A DNA stretch of 35,287 bases, taken from contig WRJM01000006.1 of NCBI GenBank assembly GCA_009782265.1, positions 1 through 35,287 of the forward strand, given 5' to 3'. Every line of letters begins with the position of its first letter. Position 1 is the first letter of the stretch. The notes beneath the pieces were generated by a model. The model did not search any database. It worked only from the letters and a program-made list of their open reading frames with translations, and was not told the origin of the DNA. The position numbers and the translations under genes are program-made. Below are positions 31,479 through 35,287 of the stretch, piece by piece. Source of the DNA: Oscillospiraceae bacterium (lineage in GTDB: Bacteria; Bacillota; Clostridia; Oscillospirales; Ruminococcaceae).

Positions 31479-32870
31479 TTATTTATGATAAGCTTGCCGC
31501 ATGATTTTTTCGGCGGCATTGAGTAATCTTGTCCGTGTATTGAAAGCGGGCGAATCAATGACCATGTCAAGCAGCCTCTCCAATACCGCCGTTGCCTGTT
31601 CGTCACTGCGCACAATATTTTTCTGCATTAAATCATAACGGTTTACCGCAAGCTGACCGGGCGTATAACATTCCTTCATCGTCACAATTTCATTAATTAC
31701 GTCAACCTGTCTTTTGCACTGCATGGCGGCGTCCTCAAATTCCGGCGACTGCGCTTTTAAATCCGCATGCCGGAACTGCAAAAGCAATTTTAGGCGTTCC
31801 GGCGGCATTTCCCGCAGTTTTAACTTTAAAGAACGGCGGTCGGGTGCGATTTCAACATGTTGATTACGGATAATAAAACCGACTTCTCTCGTTTCATCTT
31901 CTGAAAAACCCATGCGGCGCATAATTCTGCGCGCATATAACCATGAACGTTCCGCGTGCCCGTAATAATGCCCCTTGCCGCTTTTATCCGCCGAAAAACA
32001 ATCAGGCTTCCCAAGCGCGTGAAACAGCATGGCATATCTTAATGTCAGCACAGGCGACGCATAGCCTACGCTTCTGAATGTGTGAACAAGCGCGTCATAA
32101 TTGTGTTCAGGGCGTTTTAAATCAAATCCGTCAAGGTTTTCAAATTCCGGAATGAGTTCAATAAAAATTTCTTTGTATTCCTCTAAAACCGTGCTTACTT
32201 TTTTCCCGCGTAAAACCCAGCTTAATTCTGTTCGCAGGTCGGCTTCCGGTATTTTTTTAATATACGCTTTATCTTTAAGCAATGCTTCACGGGTTTCTTC
32301 GCAAATCGCAAAATCACCCGACGAATAATATCCTAACGCTTGCAAAATCGCTACGGGATTACGCTCAAAAGTTGAAGGCTCTTCTTCTTTATTTAATTTT
32401 TCTTTCTGCTCGCTGATTTGCTCTTCGTGAATGATTCTGACAATTGCTTCTTCCCCTTCAAGGCAGTCGATTCCGCCGAACGGGTCAATAAAGCCTTCTC
32501 GCGGGTTATAAGCAATCGCATTGAAAGAAAAATCCCGTCTTTTTAAATCATCTGTTAAATTATCGGTATAAACCGGGCTTCCGCCGCTTTTAAATCCTTT
32601 TCTGTAAGGTGCGATTAAAACGGGCAGTCCCTGAACGGTGACAATGACCTCTCCCTTTTCCATATTATCAATATTCACGCTGTAAATTTCAAAAATAGCG
32701 CGGATTCTCTCTAACTCAGCGTCGGTAATGATATCAAAATCAACAGTCCCCTGCCCGCCGATTAATTCCCTTACGCATCTTCCCACAATATAGGCATGGT
32801 AAGAATAGGCATTGAGCCGGTTCAGCAGTTCTGTGATTTGCGTCGGTAGTTCGATATTAAGGTTAAGCAC
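31479..32870 (-). CDS. tRNA nucleotidyltransferase/poly(A) polymerase family protein with degenerate CCA-enzyme motifs
   Basis: A 463-aa class II nucleotidyltransferase homologue with a C-terminal HD-like domain. Catalytic carboxylates are kept in TVDFDIIT (Asp44, Asp46) and RRDFSFNAIAYNP (111-123) is intact. Several other landmarks are not: GGxVRD reads GRCVRE (30-35), the nucleotide-templating EDxxR block reads RNPVA (170-174) followed by ILQALGYY where RxLRAxRF is usual, and the HD pair reads LFHALGKP (His284, Ala285). It may be a divergent paralogue rather than the cell's CCA-adding enzyme. GTG 32868-32870 follows a strong AGGAGG. It lies 31 bp after ttcA and 37 bp before the 168-aa gene. 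Confidence 0.8.
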   Translation of the reverse strand: MLNLNIELPTQITELLNRLNAYSYHAYIVGRCVRELIGGQGTVDFDIITDAELERIRAIFEIYSVNIDNMEKGEVIVTVQGLPVLIAPYRKGFKSGGSPVYTDNLTDDLKRRDFSFNAIAYNPREGFIDPFGGIDCLEGEEAIVRIIHEEQISEQKEKLNKEEEPSTFERNPVAILQALGYYSSGDFAICEETREALLKDKAYIKKIPEADLRTELSWVLRGKKVSTVLEEYKEIFIELIPEFENLDGFDLKRPEHNYDALVHTFRSVGYASPVLTLRYAMLFHALGKPDCFSADKSGKGHYYGHAERSWLYARRIMRRMGFSEDETREVGFIIRNQHVEIAPDRRSLKLKLREMPPERLKLLLQFRHADLKAQSPEFEDAAMQCKRQVDVINEIVTMKECYTPGQLAVNRYDLMQKNIVRSDEQATAVLERLLDMVIDSPAFNTRTRLLNAAEKIMRQAYHK

Positions 32871-32901
32871 TTCTTTCCCTCCTGTCTATATTCACGGTTT
32901 T

Positions 32902-33648
32902 TTATCTAAATCCCCATTTATCTGCGCCGTTTCTTCTGAGCGCGCCGAATATCCGCTGTTTAAACCCGCTGTCCTCTTGTTCTTTTTCTGCCAAAAACTC
33001 CTTAACGCGCTGTCTTTCCGTGGATTTATCCGCCGGACAGGGTGATTTCACCACTTCAAAGCCGTTTCGCATGCAACAACCCAAAACTTTTTGTTCCGGT
33101 GCGAAGACGAGCGGTCTGATGAGCGTTAAATCCTTTCGGGAAAGATAGCTTTTCGGTGAAAAACAGCCGATTCTGCCCTCTTTAAAAAGGTTCATAATAA
33201 AAGTTTCAATCACATCGTCATTATTATGCCCGAGCGCGATTTTATTACAATCCGCGGCTTTTGCCGCGTCATGGAGCGCACCGCGTCTGAGTTTGGCGCA
33301 AAGCGAGCAAGGATTCTTTTCTTTGCGTATATCGAAAACAATTTCGGCAATGTTTGTCCGCAAAAGCGTAAAAGGGATTCCGAGTTTTTCGCAAAGACGC
33401 GCAACGGGCGTAAAATCCCCGTCCTCCCCGCCGAAGCGCGGGTCAAGCGTAATCGCATGAAGCTGATACTTTTTTTCAAAGAAAATCCGCATTTCCGAAA
33501 GCCCTGCAAGTAAAACAAGGCTGTCTTTCCCGCCGGAAACACCCACGGCGATTCTGTCGCCGTCTTCTATTAAATTAAATTCCTGACAGGCTTTACGGAT
33601 AAACCCAAGGATTTTTTGGATTTCAAGTTTTTCGTTTTTAAAACACAT
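32902..33648 (-). CDS. ttcA: tRNA 2-thiocytidine synthetase TtcA-like PP-loop protein
   Basis: TtcA thiolates C32 of certain tRNAs using ATP and an iron-sulfur cluster. The PP-loop is VSGGKDSL (37-44). The cluster ligands are visible: CSLC (Cys114, Cys117) in KNPCSLCAKLRRG and a third Cys in KSPCPAD (Cys204). GHNNDDVIETFIMNLF is the family helix. The 248-aa length is on the short side. ATG 33646-33648 has no Shine-Dalgarno; a promoter -10 box ends only 6 bp before it, so the transcript may be leaderless. First gene of the run ending with the glycosyltransferase-like gene. Confidence 0.87.
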   Translation of the reverse strand: MCFKNEKLEIQKILGFIRKACQEFNLIEDGDRIAVGVSGGKDSLVLLAGLSEMRIFFEKKYQLHAITLDPRFGGEDGDFTPVARLCEKLGIPFTLLRTNIAEIVFDIRKEKNPCSLCAKLRRGALHDAAKAADCNKIALGHNNDDVIETFIMNLFKEGRIGCFSPKSYLSRKDLTLIRPLVFAPEQKVLGCCMRNGFEVVKSPCPADKSTERQRVKEFLAEKEQEDSGFKQRIFGALRRNGADKWGFR

Positions 33649-33654
33649 ATAATT

Positions 33655-33683
33655 ATAATAACATTTTTTTTAAAATTTTTCAA
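33655..33683 (-). promoter_or_regulatory. Promoter of ttcA giving a probable leaderless mRNA
   Basis: On the minus strand TTGAAA (33678-33683) and TATTAT (33655-33660) are 17 bp apart. Only six bases (AATTAT) separate the -10 from the ATG, which places the expected +1 on the A of the start codon. Confidence 0.65.
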
Positions 33684-33737
33684 CCTTTTTTTGACAAACG
33701 CCGAACCGGCGTCGGTAATATCACCGCTTCGCGACGT

Positions 33738-33774
33738 AAAAAAACGCTTAAAGAAGCGTTTCTTTAAGCGTTTT
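33738..33774 (-). terminator. Terminator of the amidohydrolase gene with a 15-bp perfect stem
   Basis: Arms 33741-33755 and 33760-33774 are exact inverted repeats of 15 bases around a 4-base loop; on the minus strand the stem merges into seven T (33738-33744). It starts 2 bp after the stop codon at 33777-33779. Confidence 0.9.
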
Positions 33775-33776
33775 GT

Positions 33777-34580
33777 TTATATTTCCAAAATTTCAGCCGC
33801 ATTTTTGTAAAAAATCATGTCTTTTTCGTTTTCGGTTAAATTCAAGGTTTGAATCAGCTCTTTTTCCGCCGCCGGTTCATGCCAAGGGCAGTCGCTGGCG
33901 AATAAAACCCTGTCCGCGCCGTGCTTTTTAATGATTGTTGTCAATAATTCCGGTTTGATATTCCCCGCAATATAAGCGGTGTCAAGCCAAATTTGCTTAC
34001 TGCTTGCAATATAATGCAAAACCTCTTCAAAAGCATACATACCGCCCAAATGCGCGGCAATTATTTTCAGCTTGGGATATTTTACGGTTATTTCCGGCAA
34101 ATGAGAGGGCATAGCGTGACGGATAATAACCGAAATCGGGTCGTAGCCCATATGCAGAATCACCGGCAGGTTTAATTCCTCACAGCGTTTGTAAATCACC
34201 TGCATTTTATTTTCAAACAGAAAGGTTTCCTGATAATCGGGGTGAAGCTTAATGCCTTTCAGCCCTAATTCCTTGATTCTGCCAAGCTCTTCGGCAATAT
34301 CGGGCGCGTCGGGGTGAACGGTTCCGAAAGCTATCAGATTGCCTTTGTTTTCGCTTGCCGCCCAGTTATTAATGGTTTTCTGCTGGGTAGGTTTCGTAGC
34401 AATGGGGAGCATTACGCCGTAATTTATGCCGCACGCTTTCAGCTTTTCGCGCAACCCCCCTGCTGTGCCGTCTGTACAGGGTTTTTCAGGGGAATCATCA
34501 GAAGCTGTTTCGTATAACCTTGCCATTGCCCTTTCGGCGATTTCATCCGCGAACGCATGTGTGTGAAAATCAATAAACAT
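33777..34580 (-). CDS. Amidohydrolase-2 family metal-dependent hydrolase
   Basis: A 267-aa TIM-barrel hydrolase of the COG2159 type. Metal ligands in order: FHTH at residues 5-8 (His6, His8), a middle His in VILHMGYDP, another in IIAAHLGGM, and the Asp in FASDCPWHEP. KGIKLHPDYQE is the usual strand-4 block. I start at ATG 34578-34580 because homologues begin with the FHTH strand; the longer frame overlaps the upstream gene. It lies 4 bp after the FlgN-like gene with no clear ribosome site, so translation is probably coupled. The substrate is unknown; family members decarboxylate or hydrolyse varied compounds. Confidence 0.88.
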   Translation of the reverse strand: MFIDFHTHAFADEIAERAMARLYETASDDSPEKPCTDGTAGGLREKLKACGINYGVMLPIATKPTQQKTINNWAASENKGNLIAFGTVHPDAPDIAEELGRIKELGLKGIKLHPDYQETFLFENKMQVIYKRCEELNLPVILHMGYDPISVIIRHAMPSHLPEITVKYPKLKIIAAHLGGMYAFEEVLHYIASSKQIWLDTAYIAGNIKPELLTTIIKKHGADRVLFASDCPWHEPAAEKELIQTLNLTENEKDMIFYKNAAEILEI

Positions 34581-34584
34581 TATA

Positions 34585-35073
34585 TTATGTCTGAATATCA
34601 AGCTTGGGCTTTTTATTATCGTCGCCGACAACATTCTGCACAAAGTTGATTTTCTTTTTATCCTTCTGCATATTTTCAAGTTCTTCCCGAACCTCGTCAT
34701 ATTTCCTTTTAAAACGGGTTTGATTGCTGTTATCTTTGTTAATAATATCGCTTTGAAGCGAGCGCAGGGAAATAATGCTTGCCTGAACGGCTTTCTCGTC
34801 GTCCGCAAAGTCGGACACAACGGTTTCGCCCAACAGCATTTTTCGGATGGCGGCGGCTTTTTCGGGCGTTTGTTTGTCTATAATTTCTGTAATCTGCGGA
34901 TTTAAAAGTTTCATTTTTTGAATCATTTCTTCGCGCTCAGTAAAAATAGTTTCTGTTTCATCAACAAGCTCAGCGTCCGTTGACGAAAGGCGGGCGGTCA
35001 GCTCGCCGTATCGGGTAAGCAGTGCTTCAAGCTTACCGAATTTTTCGATAAGTAAGTTTATATCGGTTATCAT
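34585..35073 (-). CDS. Coiled-coil protein, possibly a FlgN-like flagellar chaperone
   Basis: A 162-aa, fully helical, charged protein without signal or membrane segment. Long heptad stretches cover about 5-60 and 85-140, and the C-terminus is disordered and ends PKLDIQT. Layout and size resemble FlgN-type export chaperones (a long helical hairpin, with a short loose tail), but sequence alone does not settle it. ATG 35071-35073 has GGGAGA seven bases upstream; the longer open frame has no better start. It follows a hairpin after the partial gene at the window edge and is read together with the amidohydrolase gene. Confidence 0.4.
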   Translation of the reverse strand: MITDINLLIEKFGKLEALLTRYGELTARLSSTDAELVDETETIFTEREEMIQKMKLLNPQITEIIDKQTPEKAAAIRKMLLGETVVSDFADDEKAVQASIISLRSLQSDIINKDNSNQTRFKRKYDEVREELENMQKDKKKINFVQNVVGDDNKKPKLDIQT

Positions 35074-35097
35074 TAAATTTTCTCCCGTTTTTCTAAA

Positions 35098-35130
35098 ACA
35101 CACAGGGCGGGAAAACCCCGCCTGTGTATT
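35098..35130. terminator. GC-rich hairpin between the edge gene and the FlgN-like gene
   Basis: ACACAGGGCGGG (35100-35111) pairs with CCCGCCTGTGT (35117-35127) with one bulged G. On the minus strand four T follow the stem; on the plus strand ATTTTTATTTT follows. It is probably a terminator or attenuator for the gene ending at 35153, sitting 12-25 bp before the next ribosome site. Confidence 0.6.
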
Positions 35131-35152
35131 TTTATTTTATCTGATTAAAAAG

Positions 35153-35287
35153 CTAAATCGCCTGTCCTTGATTCTGCATTTCCTGCAAATCGATTTGTTC
35201 TTTAGACATTTTAGAAATCTGCGAAAAAGCGTCTTTCAGCTCGCCCATCATGGCAATAACGCCTTTAAGTTTTTCTGCGTCTTTTTT
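35153..35287 (-). CDS. 3' end of an unidentified gene (last 44 codons)
   Basis: The frame is open from the right edge to TAG at 35153-35155. The visible C-terminus is charged and helical, with the segments MMGELKDAFSQISKMS and QIDLQEMQNQGQAI. Too little remains to assign a family. It lies 79 bp upstream of the FlgN-like gene with a hairpin between them. Confidence 0.6.
   Translation of the reverse strand, partial: KKDAEKLKGVIAMMGELKDAFSQISKMSKEQIDLQEMQNQGQAI

Noticed and set aside
1-35287. CRISPR array, tRNA, rRNA, prophage or transposase genes
   Set aside because: No regularly spaced direct repeats with unique spacers, no tRNA-like cloverleaf and no recognisable phage or transposase protein were seen on either strand.

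Overview
The window looks like a chromosomal segment of a low-to-mid GC, spore-former-type Firmicute, probably a Clostridia member near the Oscillospiraceae/Ruminococcaceae. The grounds are the mraZ-first division/cell-wall cluster, a PASTA-bearing SpoVD-type PBP, a DNPR-type (meso-diaminopimelate) MurE, DegV and TrmL. Every gene I can support lies on the minus strand, so transcription runs from the high coordinates to the low ones.

Region 1 (1-11,700) is a compact dcw cluster: mraZ, rsmH, ftsL-like, spoVD/pbp, murE, mraY, ftsW, murG, murA, ftsQ/divIB (cut by the window edge). murF and murD are absent from their usual places. The cluster starts from a good sigma-A promoter followed by five phased 10-bp units that look like MraZ boxes.

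Region 2 (11,750-22,200) is one long run: pgk, a PilZ gene, a zinc-ribbon gene, tpiA, a 54-aa gene, gpmI, a phzF-family gene, then a degenerate SNF2-like helicase and a 1036-aa GHKL ATPase, closed by a strong terminator just upstream of the mraZ promoter. Three glycolytic enzymes thus share an apparent operon with a probable c-di-GMP receptor and with a two-gene NTPase-fold system. I do not recognise that pair as a named system; it is the best candidate here for something undescribed.

Region 3 (22,200-29,720) is housekeeping: trmL-degV, a pyridoxal kinase gene, polA-rimI (ATGA overlap) with a PolA that has a shrunken proofreading domain, and ppk1. The gap between rimI and pdxK holds two kinds of small palindromic repeat; one of them also occurs after murG and in both places supplies the stop codon of the preceding gene.

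Region 4 (29,720-33,700) has a 363-bp gene-free stretch full of hairpins, then an operon of ttcA (apparently leaderless), a CCA-adding-enzyme homologue with several broken motifs, a 168-aa protein with a Gly/Ser/Phe/Tyr-rich tail, and an ATGA-coupled glycosyltransferase-like gene. The last three form a second cluster worth study.

Region 5 (33,730-35,287) carries an amidohydrolase with a 15-bp-stem terminator, a coiled-coil FlgN-like protein and the 3' end of another gene. Functions come from motif recognition by eye; no database search was possible.
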